A DNA stretch of 64,000 bases. Source: Paractinoplanes ovalisporus. GTDB lineage: Bacteria > Actinomycetota > Actinomycetes > Mycobacteriales > Micromonosporaceae. Each line of letters opens with the position of its first letter. Position 1 is the stretch's first letter. Position numbers and translations under genes: made by a program. The stretch is from NCBI RefSeq assembly GCF_016834655.1, contig NZ_JAENHP010000006.1, forward strand, positions 1 to 64,000, in the 5' to 3' direction. Under the pieces are notes generated by a model. That model did not search any database. It saw only the letters and a list, made by a program, of their open reading frames with translations, and was not told the DNA's origin. This document shows, one piece after another, positions 50,281 to 59,181 of the stretch.

Positions 50281-51635
50281 CCGGCCCGGCCGACGTGTCC
50301 ACGCCGCTGCTGCGCCTGCGTCTGCGGGTCGAACAGGACGTCTTCCTGGTGCGCCAGCTGGGCCGTGAGGTGGCCCGCGAGGTCGGCCTGGAGCAGCAGG
50401 ACCAGACCCGGCTGGCGACCGCCCTGAGCGAGGTGAGCCGGGTGTTCCTGGCCGGGGGCACCGATGCCGATGTGACGTTCACGGTCCGGGCCGACGGGGT
50501 AACAACCGCCTTGTGGGTGTCGGTCGAGCGGTCGGTGCCCGGTGGCGAGGAGCAACTGCGGGCCGAACTGGGACAGGTCGGCCGCCTGGTGGACAAGATG
50601 GAGGTCGGGCAGGGTGAAACCGGTACGGTCGTCTGGATGGCCCGACGTCTGCCGGTGACTGCGCCAAGGCTGACCCCGGAACGGCTGGAGGAAATCCGTG
50701 CCGGGTTGGCCCGTCATGTCCCGGGAAGTCCGCTGGACGAACTGAACGTGCAGAATCAGCAGCTCATCGCCGCCCTCGACGAGGTGCGGGCGCAACGCGA
50801 CGAGTTGGCCCGGCTCAACGAGGAGCTCGAGGAGACCAACCGCGGCGTCATGGCGCTCTACAACCAGCTCTCCGAGGAGCTGGAAGAGACCAATCGCGGC
50901 GTGGTGGCGCTCTATGCCGAGCTGGACGAGAAGTCCGAGCAGCTCGCCGCGGCCAGCGAGGCCAAGAGCCGGTTCCTGGCCAACGTCAGCCATGAGCTGC
51001 GGGCCCCGGTCACCGCCGTCATCGGGCTGAGCCGGCTGCTGGGCGACGAGGGCTCCGACCCGTTGACCGTCGAGCAGCGCCGCCAGGTCGACCTCATCCG
51101 CAGCTCCGCCAGCGATCTGCTCTCCCTGGTCAACGACCTGCTCGACCTGGCCAAGGCCGAGGCCGGCCGGGTCGAGCCGAACTGGGAGCGGGTCGACCTC
51201 AAGGCGATGTTCGGCCAGTTGCGGGGCACGCTGCGGCCGCTGGCGACCCGGCCCGAGGTCGACTTCACGATCGACGAGCCGGCCGTGGCGTCGATCCGTT
51301 CCGATGAGGTGCTGCTGGCCCGGGTGCTGCGCAACCTGCTCACCAACGCGCTCAAGTTCACCGCGGAGGGTGAGGTGCGACTGACCGTGCACACGGTCGG
51401 TGACGACCTCGAGTTCACCGTCAGCGACACCGGCACGGGCATCCCGGCCGAGCTGCACGATCGGGTCTTCGAGGAGTTCTATCAGGTTCCGGGGAGCCGG
51501 GCGCTCAGCGGCAAGGGGACCGGCCTCGGTCTTCCCTATGCGCGGAGGCTGGCCGGGATCCTGGGCGGCGCCCTGCGGGTCGATTCCACTCCCGGAGAGG
51601 GCAGCACTTTCACGTTGAGATTGCCGGCCTCATGA
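50277..51635 (+). CDS. Cytosolic hybrid-partner sensor histidine kinase
   Basis: A 452-residue kinase without membrane segments. Residues 1-120 are an RsbT-like/GHKL remnant (VEQDVFLVRQLGREVAREVG); a coiled coil with the duplicated LEETNRG follows (~175-225); the HisKA box is FLANVSHELRAPVTAVIGLS, and the ATPase has LRNLLTNALKFTAEGE, SDTGTGIPAELH and GKGTGLGLPYARRLA. As part of the stressosome operon it probably phosphorylates the receiver of the next protein. GTGA overlap upstream and ATGA overlap downstream. Confidence 0.88.
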   Translation: MTGPADVSTPLLRLRLRVEQDVFLVRQLGREVAREVGLEQQDQTRLATALSEVSRVFLAGGTDADVTFTVRADGVTTALWVSVERSVPGGEEQLRAELGQVGRLVDKMEVGQGETGTVVWMARRLPVTAPRLTPERLEEIRAGLARHVPGSPLDELNVQNQQLIAALDEVRAQRDELARLNEELEETNRGVMALYNQLSEELEETNRGVVALYAELDEKSEQLAAASEAKSRFLANVSHELRAPVTAVIGLSRLLGDEGSDPLTVEQRRQVDLIRSSASDLLSLVNDLLDLAKAEAGRVEPNWERVDLKAMFGQLRGTLRPLATRPEVDFTIDEPAVASIRSDEVLLARVLRNLLTNALKFTAEGEVRLTVHTVGDDLEFTVSDTGTGIPAELHDRVFEEFYQVPGSRALSGKGTGLGLPYARRLAGILGGALRVDSTPGEGSTFTLRLPAS

Positions 51636-53164
51636 CGAACCCGGCCACCGTCCTCGTCGTCGATGACAGCGCGACCAAGCGCTATCTGCTGGTTAGCTGG
51701 CTGACCCGGGCCGGTTTCACGGTACGGCAGGCCGAGACCGGCCGGGAGGCGCTCGAGGTGCTGCCCGGCTCCGGCGTCGATCTGGTCGTCCTCGACGTCA
51801 AGCTGCCCGACATGAGCGGCTTCGACGTCTGCGAGAAGATCAAGACCGATCCCGCGTACGGGGCCCTGCCCGTGGTGCACGTGTCGGCCCACGCCGTCGA
51901 CGTCGTCGACCGCACCCAGGGCCTCAACCGCGGGGCCGACGCCTATCTGGTGGAGCCGATCGAGCCCGACGAGCTGATCGCCACCGTCCACGCCGTGCTG
52001 CGCTACTACTCGGCCCGGCGCCGCGCGGAGTCGCTGGCCGCGCGGATGGTCCGGCTTGCCGAGGCCACGCTCGCCATCAACACGACAGCGACCCTGCCCG
52101 CCCTGCTCGAGGCGGCCGCGGCGGGCGCGCTCGAGATCTTCGGTGGGCCCGTGGTGGTGCTGGCCGAGGGCGCCGACGGCGAGGGCATCGCCGCGGCGGG
52201 TTCACCTCCGGTCGTAAGGGAATGGCCTCTGCCGGCCGAGATGGTCGCCACCGGATCGCTGGTCCGCACCGATGACGTCGCCGACTGGGCCGGAGTCGAC
52301 TGGCCCGAGGGTGAATCGGTGGCGGTGGCCACGGCCCGGCTGCGCAACGACCGTCCGCCGATCTATGTGGCCGTGCCCGCCAGCAGCCAGAACCCCGGCT
52401 TCCCGGTGCTGCGGCAGCTCTCCCAGACGGTGGCGGCGGCGGTCGAGGCACAACGCACCTACGACGAGGAGCACCGGATCGCGGTCACCCTGCAGCGCAG
52501 CCTGCTGCAGTCGCACCTGCCCGAGGTGCCCGGCATCGAACTGGCCATGCGTTACGAGCCGGCCGCCGCGCAGACCGAGGTGGGCGGTGACTTCTACGAG
52601 ATCACCATGCTCGACGGCCGGCTGCTGGTGGCGATCGGTGACGTCGCCGGCCACTCGTTGCACGCCGCCACAGTCATGGCCGAGGTGCGGCACGCCGTCC
52701 GCGCGTACGCCGTCGAAGGTCATCCGCCGGGCGAGGTGCTGCGGCTCGTCAACAACTTCATGCGGACCGTGCTGCCCACCGACTCGGCCACCATCTGCCT
52801 GCTCACGCTCGAACCCGAGACGGGGAAGGTGCGGATGGCCAGCGCCGGTCATCTGCCGCCGCTGATGCACACCGGCGACGGCCCCCGCTTCCTGGAGCCG
52901 CACGGGCCGCTGCTGGGCATCAACGCGCCCCGCCCCGGCGACCTCGAGTTCGTGCTGCCGCCGGGCGGGACGCTGGTGCTCTACACCGACGGCCTGGTCG
53001 AGCGCCGGGACGCTGACATCGACGTCGGTCTGGCGGCGCTGGCGCACGCGTCCGGCACGGTCGAGCCGAGCCTGGACGCGTACTGCCGCCGCCTGATGGT
53101 CCAGCTCGGCGGAGCCGGGCAACAGGCCGACGACATCGCGATCGTCGCCCTGCGCCGCCGATAG
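51632..53164 (+). CDS. Receiver-GAF-like-PP2C (SpoIIE/RsbU-type) phosphatase
   Basis: A 510-residue response regulator with phosphatase output. Receiver: VLVVDDSATKRYLL and phosphoacceptor in LVVLDVKLPDMSGFDVC (~D56). Middle: GAF-like region (~145-265). C-terminus: SpoIIE-type PP2C with TEVGGDFYEITMLDGRLLVA IGDVAGHS, LVLYTDGLVERRDADID and QQADDIAIVAL, holding the metal-binding aspartates. It should dephosphorylate a STAS antagonist such as the product of 47069-47422, freeing a sigma factor. Last gene of the operon; convergent with the FG-GAP genes. Confidence 0.9.
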   Translation: MTNPATVLVVDDSATKRYLLVSWLTRAGFTVRQAETGREALEVLPGSGVDLVVLDVKLPDMSGFDVCEKIKTDPAYGALPVVHVSAHAVDVVDRTQGLNRGADAYLVEPIEPDELIATVHAVLRYYSARRRAESLAARMVRLAEATLAINTTATLPALLEAAAAGALEIFGGPVVVLAEGADGEGIAAAGSPPVVREWPLPAEMVATGSLVRTDDVADWAGVDWPEGESVAVATARLRNDRPPIYVAVPASSQNPGFPVLRQLSQTVAAAVEAQRTYDEEHRIAVTLQRSLLQSHLPEVPGIELAMRYEPAAAQTEVGGDFYEITMLDGRLLVAIGDVAGHSLHAATVMAEVRHAVRAYAVEGHPPGEVLRLVNNFMRTVLPTDSATICLLTLEPETGKVRMASAGHLPPLMHTGDGPRFLEPHGPLLGINAPRPGDLEFVLPPGGTLVLYTDGLVERRDADIDVGLAALAHASGTVEPSLDAYCRRLMVQLGGAGQQADDIAIVALRRR

Positions 53165-53168
53165 ATCC

Positions 53169-56159
53169 TCAGTAGATCCCGGAGTACTGCTGGTATCCGG
53201 TGCCGATCTGGACCCGGTCGCCGAAGGTGCCCTGCCCGGTGCCGTAACGCCGGAACAGGTTGCCCGAGGTGTCCCGGAGGACCAGGTCGTTCTTGCCGTC
53301 CTGGTTGAGGTCGCCGGCCCCGATGACGGCGTTGTAGCCGAGCCAGCCGGTCCCGACGACGCGCAGTCCGGATTGGAAGGTGCCGTCGCCGTTGCCGAGC
53401 ATGGCGTACATGGTGCTGGTGGGGTCGTACTGCATCATCAGGTCGGCTTTGCCGTCGCCGTTGATGTCGCCGTTGCCGACGAACCGGCTGTAGCCCTTGT
53501 AGCCGCCGTCGATCCGGCTGGCGGTGTTGAAGCCACCTTTGCCGTTGCCGGTGAACAGCAGGAGGGACCCGCTCTCGCGGTCGCGGGCGATCAGGTCGGA
53601 CTGGGCGTCGCCGTTGAGGTCGCCGGTGTGGATCAGGGCGTCGTAGACGTTCCAGTTGCCGGGGATCACCAGCGAGGTGTTGCTGCCGATCGGCGGGCTG
53701 TCGCCGCCCAGGTAGACACGCAGGCTGCCGTCGGAGCGGCGGACCAGCAGGTCGTTCTTGTAGTCCTTGCTGATGTCGCCGAACGGCACGAGACCGTTGA
53801 GCGCGCCCAGCGACTCGGTGCTGCCGTCGGTCACGGTGACGGTGTCGCCGGCCCCGAGCTGGGTGGTCTTCCAGCGGCCTTGACCGGTCGTAGCGCTGGT
53901 GAGCGCGAGCAGGGTCGGCTGGCCCGAGCAGTCGTAGTTGTGCAGCACCGGCTTGCCGCCGCAGTACACGCCGAACAACCCGGTCGCCAGGTCGGAGGGA
54001 CCGCTCTTCAGGGTCCAGCGGTATTGGCCCCGGCTCGCCCGGTCGCCTTCGAACTGACCGTCCCAGGCGACGGACGCGTTCATCCGGACGGCGCCCCCGG
54101 CGACCTCGACGGTGCGGCCCGAGCGCAGCTGGGTGATGGCCAGCGTCGTCGTCTCGACCGGCTGGGTCAGCGACGCGGTCACCGTGAACAAGCCCGGGAC
54201 CGTGGTGCTCTCGGGCGCCGACGACACCCCGGCCGCCGGGGCCGAGGGGGTGACGCCGGGGTCGACGATGTGTACCGCGTTGTCGGCGTCGACCCAGGCC
54301 ACGTCGCCCCCGAACTTGTCGACGGCCCACGTGATGTTGCGGTCGTCGGCCAGGTCGCCGCGGGGGAAGGTGGCCATCGTGACGGCCGCGCCGAGCGTGC
54401 CGCCGGTCAGGTCGAGGCGGACCAGGGCGCCGTTGGCGTCGTGCCGCACCAGGTAGTTGTCGCCGAGCAGGTACTGCCCGGACGGCACCTCGATGAGCTT
54501 GCGGGTCGCCAGCTCGACAACGCCCGACGTGCCGTCGGCGCAGCTCCAGAGCAGGTGCTTGCCGGTCACCTGCAGGTCGGTCTTGATGCAGGTCGCGCCC
54601 GTCGGCAGCGGCTGGGCGCCGGGCGTGCCGGTCCGTAGGTTCCACGGCTCGACCTGGCCGCCCGCGTGGGCCCGGTACAGCGTGTCGTACCAGAGGGCGG
54701 CGGCGGGCGTTCCCTCGAAGGGGATCGGTGCGACCTGGGTGAAGACGGTCTGTGAGATCGCCGAACTCACCAGGCGGTAGTTGGGGGAAGCGTCAACTAC
54801 CTTGGCGGTCGCCGCGACCTCCTGCAGCCGGGCGTTCGGGTCGGACGACCGCAGCATGTAGGACGTCGCGGTGTTGCGGCTGACGTAGGCCGAGCCGTTG
54901 TTCGCTCCGTCGGCCATCCGGACGCAGACGACCCCGGTCTCGCAGGGCACCGGTGTGGTCAGGGCGACGTCGGCGACCGGCGAACCGGTGCCGGCCGCGC
55001 CGGGCCCGATCTGCTGGGCGAACATCCGGTAGTCGGTCGAGTCGGCCGGCCCGGGCAGGGCCGCGACGTGCCGCACGACGCCCGAGGAGAGCGTGACACC
55101 CGCGTTGACCATCGTGTTGCCCAGCGGCAGCACCACCGACTCGTCGCTCGTGGTCGCCTTGCGGACCGACCAGTCGGCGGGCCCGGAGCCACCGGTGAAG
55201 AACACACCGTCGGGGCCCTGCAGCGGGATACTGCCGCCGCGCGCCACGACCTGGGCCGGCTCGGCGGCTCCCAGGCGATAGCGCAGCACCGGCTGGTTCT
55301 CGCCGTCGACCGTCGGCTGGACCCGGATCACGGTGTTGCCGGCCAGCCCGAGGTACTGCACGGGGGTCGAGGCGGGCAGCGGGATCAGGTCGGGCTCGGT
55401 CGCCGTGCCGTCGAGGATCGAGGCGCGGGTGAAGCTGCGTACGGCGTCGGCGTAGAACAGCCCGACGCGGTCGCCGGTGAGAACGACCCGGCTGGCGGCC
55501 GGGACGACGGGCAGCAGGGAAACCTCGCCCGAGGCGGCGTCGAGCAGCCCGTAACGGCCGTCGGCGGGCACGCCGAGCCGCAGCACGGCGTGGGTGTCGT
55601 CGCCCGCCACGATGCTGATGGTCAGCGCCGTCTCGGGGACGCCGGTGACGGGCGCCGACGTCCACGAGCCGTCCGGGGCCAGCCGCCGCAGCCGGGCGAC
55701 GTTCGGCGAGCCGGTCTCGATCACCAGCACGGTGTCACCGATCAACCGGTTGTAGACCAGGGACGGGCCGGACGGGATCGCGCGCCAGGTCATCGTGCTC
55801 AGGTCGAGCGACTGGCGGGTGGTCTCGGTGACCGGGTGGCCGGGCGTCGAAGCGAAGAGCTCGACCGTGTCGCCGCCGACCGGGACGATCGAGGCCGGGG
55901 CCAGACCCAGCAGCTCGGTGACGGTCGTGCTGCGGCGGTCGGCGTACGTGGTCCAGACGTACGGCGAGATGGTGTTGCGCCGGTGCAGGAAGCCGGTCTT
56001 GCCGGCGACGACCTGGGTGTCGTTGACGTTGATCGGGTAGGCGGGTGCGGGTATGACCCTGATCTCGGACGGCGCGACGGCCGCCTGAGCGATGCCGGGA
56101 ACGGCCAGGCCGGCGGCGACGATGACGCCGCCGGCGGCTGCCGCGAGGATTCTGTTCAC
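53169..56159 (-). CDS. Secreted FG-GAP/VCBS repeat protein, copy 1
   Basis: A 996-residue secreted protein with signal peptide (MNRILAAAAGGVIVAAGLAV, cleavage near AQA). Residues ~30-640 look like an irregular beta-propeller with repeated strands (TRQSLDLSTMTWRAIPSG, VTGVPETALTIS, NITWAVDKFGGDVAWVDADN). An Ig-like segment follows (YRWTLKSGPSDLATGLFGVY). The last ~220 residues are FG-GAP units with calcium-binding DxNxDGxxD: DLNGDAQSDLIARD, DINGDGKADLMMQYD, DLNQDGKNDLVLRD. GTG 56159 with GGGGAA. Downstream-most of four tandem paralogues; 11 bases from copy 2. Probably a surface or matrix protein. Confidence 0.82.
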   Translation of the reverse strand: MNRILAAAAGGVIVAAGLAVPGIAQAAVAPSEIRVIPAPAYPINVNDTQVVAGKTGFLHRRNTISPYVWTTYADRRSTTVTELLGLAPASIVPVGGDTVELFASTPGHPVTETTRQSLDLSTMTWRAIPSGPSLVYNRLIGDTVLVIETGSPNVARLRRLAPDGSWTSAPVTGVPETALTISIVAGDDTHAVLRLGVPADGRYGLLDAASGEVSLLPVVPAASRVVLTGDRVGLFYADAVRSFTRASILDGTATEPDLIPLPASTPVQYLGLAGNTVIRVQPTVDGENQPVLRYRLGAAEPAQVVARGGSIPLQGPDGVFFTGGSGPADWSVRKATTSDESVVLPLGNTMVNAGVTLSSGVVRHVAALPGPADSTDYRMFAQQIGPGAAGTGSPVADVALTTPVPCETGVVCVRMADGANNGSAYVSRNTATSYMLRSSDPNARLQEVAATAKVVDASPNYRLVSSAISQTVFTQVAPIPFEGTPAAALWYDTLYRAHAGGQVEPWNLRTGTPGAQPLPTGATCIKTDLQVTGKHLLWSCADGTSGVVELATRKLIEVPSGQYLLGDNYLVRHDANGALVRLDLTGGTLGAAVTMATFPRGDLADDRNITWAVDKFGGDVAWVDADNAVHIVDPGVTPSAPAAGVSSAPESTTVPGLFTVTASLTQPVETTTLAITQLRSGRTVEVAGGAVRMNASVAWDGQFEGDRASRGQYRWTLKSGPSDLATGLFGVYCGGKPVLHNYDCSGQPTLLALTSATTGQGRWKTTQLGAGDTVTVTDGSTESLGALNGLVPFGDISKDYKNDLLVRRSDGSLRVYLGGDSPPIGSNTSLVIPGNWNVYDALIHTGDLNGDAQSDLIARDRESGSLLLFTGNGKGGFNTASRIDGGYKGYSRFVGNGDINGDGKADLMMQYDPTSTMYAMLGNGDGTFQSGLRVVGTGWLGYNAVIGAGDLNQDGKNDLVLRDTSGNLFRRYGTGQGTFGDRVQIGTGYQQYSGIY
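53320..53492 (-). repeat. ~173-bp block identical to 56322-56494 (FG-GAP copies 1 and 2)
   Basis: The bases encoding GDGKADLMMQYDPTSTMYAM through VVGTGWLGYNAVIG are the same in copies 1 and 2 over about 173 bp, and closely similar at 59324-59496 and 62330-62502 in copies 3 and 4. The four copies are spaced ~3.0 kb, so this gives four direct repeats able to recombine. Confidence 0.8.
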
Positions 56160-56170
56160 GTTTCCCCGTG

Positions 56171-59167
56171 TCAGTAGATGCTGGAGTACTGCTGGTATCC
56201 GGTGCCGATCAGGGCCCGGTCGCCGAAGGTGCCCTGTCCGGTGCCGAGGCGCTGGAAGAGGTTGCCGGCGGTGTCGCGCAGGACGAGGTCGTTCTTGCCG
56301 TCCTCGTTGAGGTCGCCGGCGCCGATGACGGCGTTGTAGCCGAGCCAGCCGGTCCCGACGACGCGCAGTCCGGATTGGAAGGTGCCGTCGCCGTTGCCGA
56401 GCATGGCGTACATGGTGCTGGTGGGGTCGTACTGCATCATCAGGTCGGCTTTGCCGTCGCCGTTGATGTCGCCGTTGCCGACGAACCGGCTGTAACCCTT
56501 GTACCCGCCCGCGATCTTGATGCTGGCGGTGAAGCCACCGGTGCCGTTGCCGCTGAACAGGAACAGTGCACCTGACTCACGGTCACGGGCGACGAGGTCG
56601 GACTGGCCGTCGTCGTTGAGGTCACCGGTGTGGATCAGGGCGTCGTAGACGTTCCAGTTGCCCGGGATCAGCAGGGAGGTCTTGTTGCCGAACGGCGGTT
56701 CCTCGCCGCCGAGGTAGGCGCGCAGGCTGCCGTCGGAGCGGCGGATCAGCAGGTCGTTCTTGTAGTCCTTGCTGATGTCGCCGAACGGCACGAGACCGTT
56801 GAGCGCGCCCAGCGACTCGTCGCCGGCACTGTTGAGCACGGTGGTGCCGTTCGGGCCGGGCTCGGTGAACTGCCAGCTGCCCTGACCGGTCGCGGCGCTG
56901 CTGAGCGCGAGCAGCGTCGGCCGGCCGGTGCACTCGTAACTGTGCAGGGTCGGAGTGCCGCCGCAACCGACGGTGAAGAGCCCGGTGGCGACGTTGGTCG
57001 AAGCGCCGTCCACAGTGGCCGCCAGCGTCCAGCGGAACGTGCCCTTGGTGGCCCGCCGGCCCCCGATGGTGCCGTCCCACGAGAGGCTCGTGGTGACCCG
57101 TGCGGCGCCGCCGGTGACCCGGGCGGTCTCGGTGGACCGCAGGGGTGCGACGGTCAGCGTGGTCGACTCGACCGGCCGGCTGAGCTGAGCGATCACCGGG
57201 AGGGCGCCCGGCAGGGTGATCGCGGTGGGCACGGTCGTGACGCCGGCCGCGGGAGCCGAGGGGGTCACCCCGGGGTCGACGACGTGGACCGCGTTGCCGG
57301 CGTCGACCCAGGCGGCGTCGCCGCCGAACTTGTCGACGGCCCACGTGATGTTGCGGTCGTCGGTGAGGTCGCCGCGCGGGAACGTGGCCATCCTGACCGG
57401 CTCGCCCAGGACGCCGCCGGTGAGGTCGTAGCGCAGCAGGTCGCCGTTGGCGTCGTGCCGGACCAGGTAGTTGTCCGCGAGCAGGAACTGGCCCGCCGGT
57501 ACTCCGATCAGCTTGCGGGTGGCCAGCTCCACCACCCCGGCCGTGCCGTCGGCGCAGGCCCAGTAGACGTGCTTGCCGGTCGCCTGCAGCTCGGTCTTGG
57601 CGCAGGGCGACCCGGTGCCGACCGGCTGCAGGCCCTGGACTCCGGTGGCCAGGTTCCAGACCTCGACCAGGGCGCCGGTGCCGGCCCGGTACATCGTGTT
57701 GAACCACAGCGCCGAGGCGGGCGCGCCGGCGAAGCTGAGCTTCGTACCGTTGGCCCGGAAGACGTCCTGCGAGTTCGGGTAGTTGACCAGACGGTAGTTG
57801 GGTGACGCGTCGACCAGCCGGGCGTTCGGCCCGATCGCGGGCAGGACGGTGCCGAGCGGGACCGACCGCAGCTGCGGGTTCTCCGGCTCGTCGCTCAGAT
57901 AGGCCGACCCGTTGCTGGCCCCGTCGATCGCCCGGACGCAGATCACGCCGGCCTGGCACGCCGCCGGGTTGACCAGCGGGCCGTCGGCCACCGCGGAACC
58001 GGTGCCCGGCGCGCCGACCCCGAGCTGCGTGGCGTACTGCCGGAAGAGGGGCGAGACACCGGGCCGGATCAGGGCCGTCGTGTGCCGCACGACACCGGTC
58101 GAGATGCTGACACCGGCGCTGGTCATGGCGGTCAGGGGCAGCACGACCGACTGGCCGTCCGCGGTCGCCTTGCGCACCGACCAGTCGCTGGTGCCGGTGC
58201 CGCCGGTGAGAAGAACCCCGTCCGCGCCCTGCAGAAGGGTCTCCCCGCCCTGCGCCACGACCTCCGTCGGCGTGGTGCGGCCGGCGGCGTAGCGCAGAAC
58301 CGGCAGCTTGCCGGTGGAGTTGATCGACGTCGTGGCCAGGATCAGATCCTCGCCGGCCAGGCCGACGTGCCCCGAGTTGATCGTGGACACCTCGATGGGG
58401 TCGGGCGCGGTCGCCGTGCCGTCCAGGATCTCCTCGCGGTTGAGGATCTCGGCCGTTCCGCTGGTGAACAGGCCGACCGCCTCGTCGGAGAGCTTGTACC
58501 AGCCGGCCGCGGTGGTCGTGGGCAGCACACCGATCTTGCCGGTGGCGGCGTCCAGCAGGCCGTAGCGCGGTCCGCCGCCGTTGGAGCCGAGCCGCAGCAG
58601 GGCGCCCTTGCCGTCGCCGTGAGCGATGGTGACGGTGGTCGCGTCGGCCGGGACACCGGTGACCGGCACCGCGGTCCAGGAGCCGTCCGCGGCCCGCTTG
58701 CGCGGCTCCAGCTCGGACGGGCTGCCCTCGGAGATGGAGAGCAGCGAGTCGCCCATCAGCCGGAACCGGGCGATGCTCGGTCCCATCGGCACCTCACGCC
58801 ACGTCATCGTGGCGAGGTCGAGCGCCTGACGGGTCGTGTCGGTGACCGGATGGCCCGGTGTCGAGATGCCGAGCACGACGGTGTCGCCGCCGGCCGGGGT
58901 GAGGTTGGTGGCGTTCACCCCGGCCAGCTCCTCGACCACCGTGGTGCGCCGGTCGGCGTAACTGGTCCACAGCCACGGCGTGCCGAAGCGGTGCAGGTAT
59001 CCGGTCGCCCCGGCGAACAACAGCTCGTCGGAGATGTAGGAGTCGATGGTCGGTGCGGGCAGAACCCGCACCTCGGACGGTGCGGCGGCCGCCCGGGCGA
59101 TGCCCGGGACGGCCAGTGCGGTAGCGACGAGAACGCCGCCGAGTGATACTGCGATGGATCTCTTCAC
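56171..59167 (-). CDS. Secreted FG-GAP/VCBS repeat protein, copy 2
   Basis: A 998-residue paralogue with signal peptide (MKRSIAVSLGGVLVATALAV). Same order: propeller-like N-terminal two thirds, Ig-like domain, and C-terminal FG-GAP units (DLNDDGQSDLVARDRESG, DINGDGKADLMMQYDPTS, DLNEDGKNDLVLRD), ending YQQYSSIY. The GTG at 59167 has GGGGGAAAC as ribosome site. Its last ~370 bases are nearly the same as in copy 1, with ~170 bases identical. The N-terminal halves differ far more, so ligands could differ. Confidence 0.82.
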   Translation of the reverse strand: MKRSIAVSLGGVLVATALAVPGIARAAAAPSEVRVLPAPTIDSYISDELLFAGATGYLHRFGTPWLWTSYADRRTTVVEELAGVNATNLTPAGGDTVVLGISTPGHPVTDTTRQALDLATMTWREVPMGPSIARFRLMGDSLLSISEGSPSELEPRKRAADGSWTAVPVTGVPADATTVTIAHGDGKGALLRLGSNGGGPRYGLLDAATGKIGVLPTTTAAGWYKLSDEAVGLFTSGTAEILNREEILDGTATAPDPIEVSTINSGHVGLAGEDLILATTSINSTGKLPVLRYAAGRTTPTEVVAQGGETLLQGADGVLLTGGTGTSDWSVRKATADGQSVVLPLTAMTSAGVSISTGVVRHTTALIRPGVSPLFRQYATQLGVGAPGTGSAVADGPLVNPAACQAGVICVRAIDGASNGSAYLSDEPENPQLRSVPLGTVLPAIGPNARLVDASPNYRLVNYPNSQDVFRANGTKLSFAGAPASALWFNTMYRAGTGALVEVWNLATGVQGLQPVGTGSPCAKTELQATGKHVYWACADGTAGVVELATRKLIGVPAGQFLLADNYLVRHDANGDLLRYDLTGGVLGEPVRMATFPRGDLTDDRNITWAVDKFGGDAAWVDAGNAVHVVDPGVTPSAPAAGVTTVPTAITLPGALPVIAQLSRPVESTTLTVAPLRSTETARVTGGAARVTTSLSWDGTIGGRRATKGTFRWTLAATVDGASTNVATGLFTVGCGGTPTLHSYECTGRPTLLALSSAATGQGSWQFTEPGPNGTTVLNSAGDESLGALNGLVPFGDISKDYKNDLLIRRSDGSLRAYLGGEEPPFGNKTSLLIPGNWNVYDALIHTGDLNDDGQSDLVARDRESGALFLFSGNGTGGFTASIKIAGGYKGYSRFVGNGDINGDGKADLMMQYDPTSTMYAMLGNGDGTFQSGLRVVGTGWLGYNAVIGAGDLNEDGKNDLVLRDTAGNLFQRLGTGQGTFGDRALIGTGYQQYSSIY

Positions 59168-59181
59168 GTTTCCCCCGTGAA

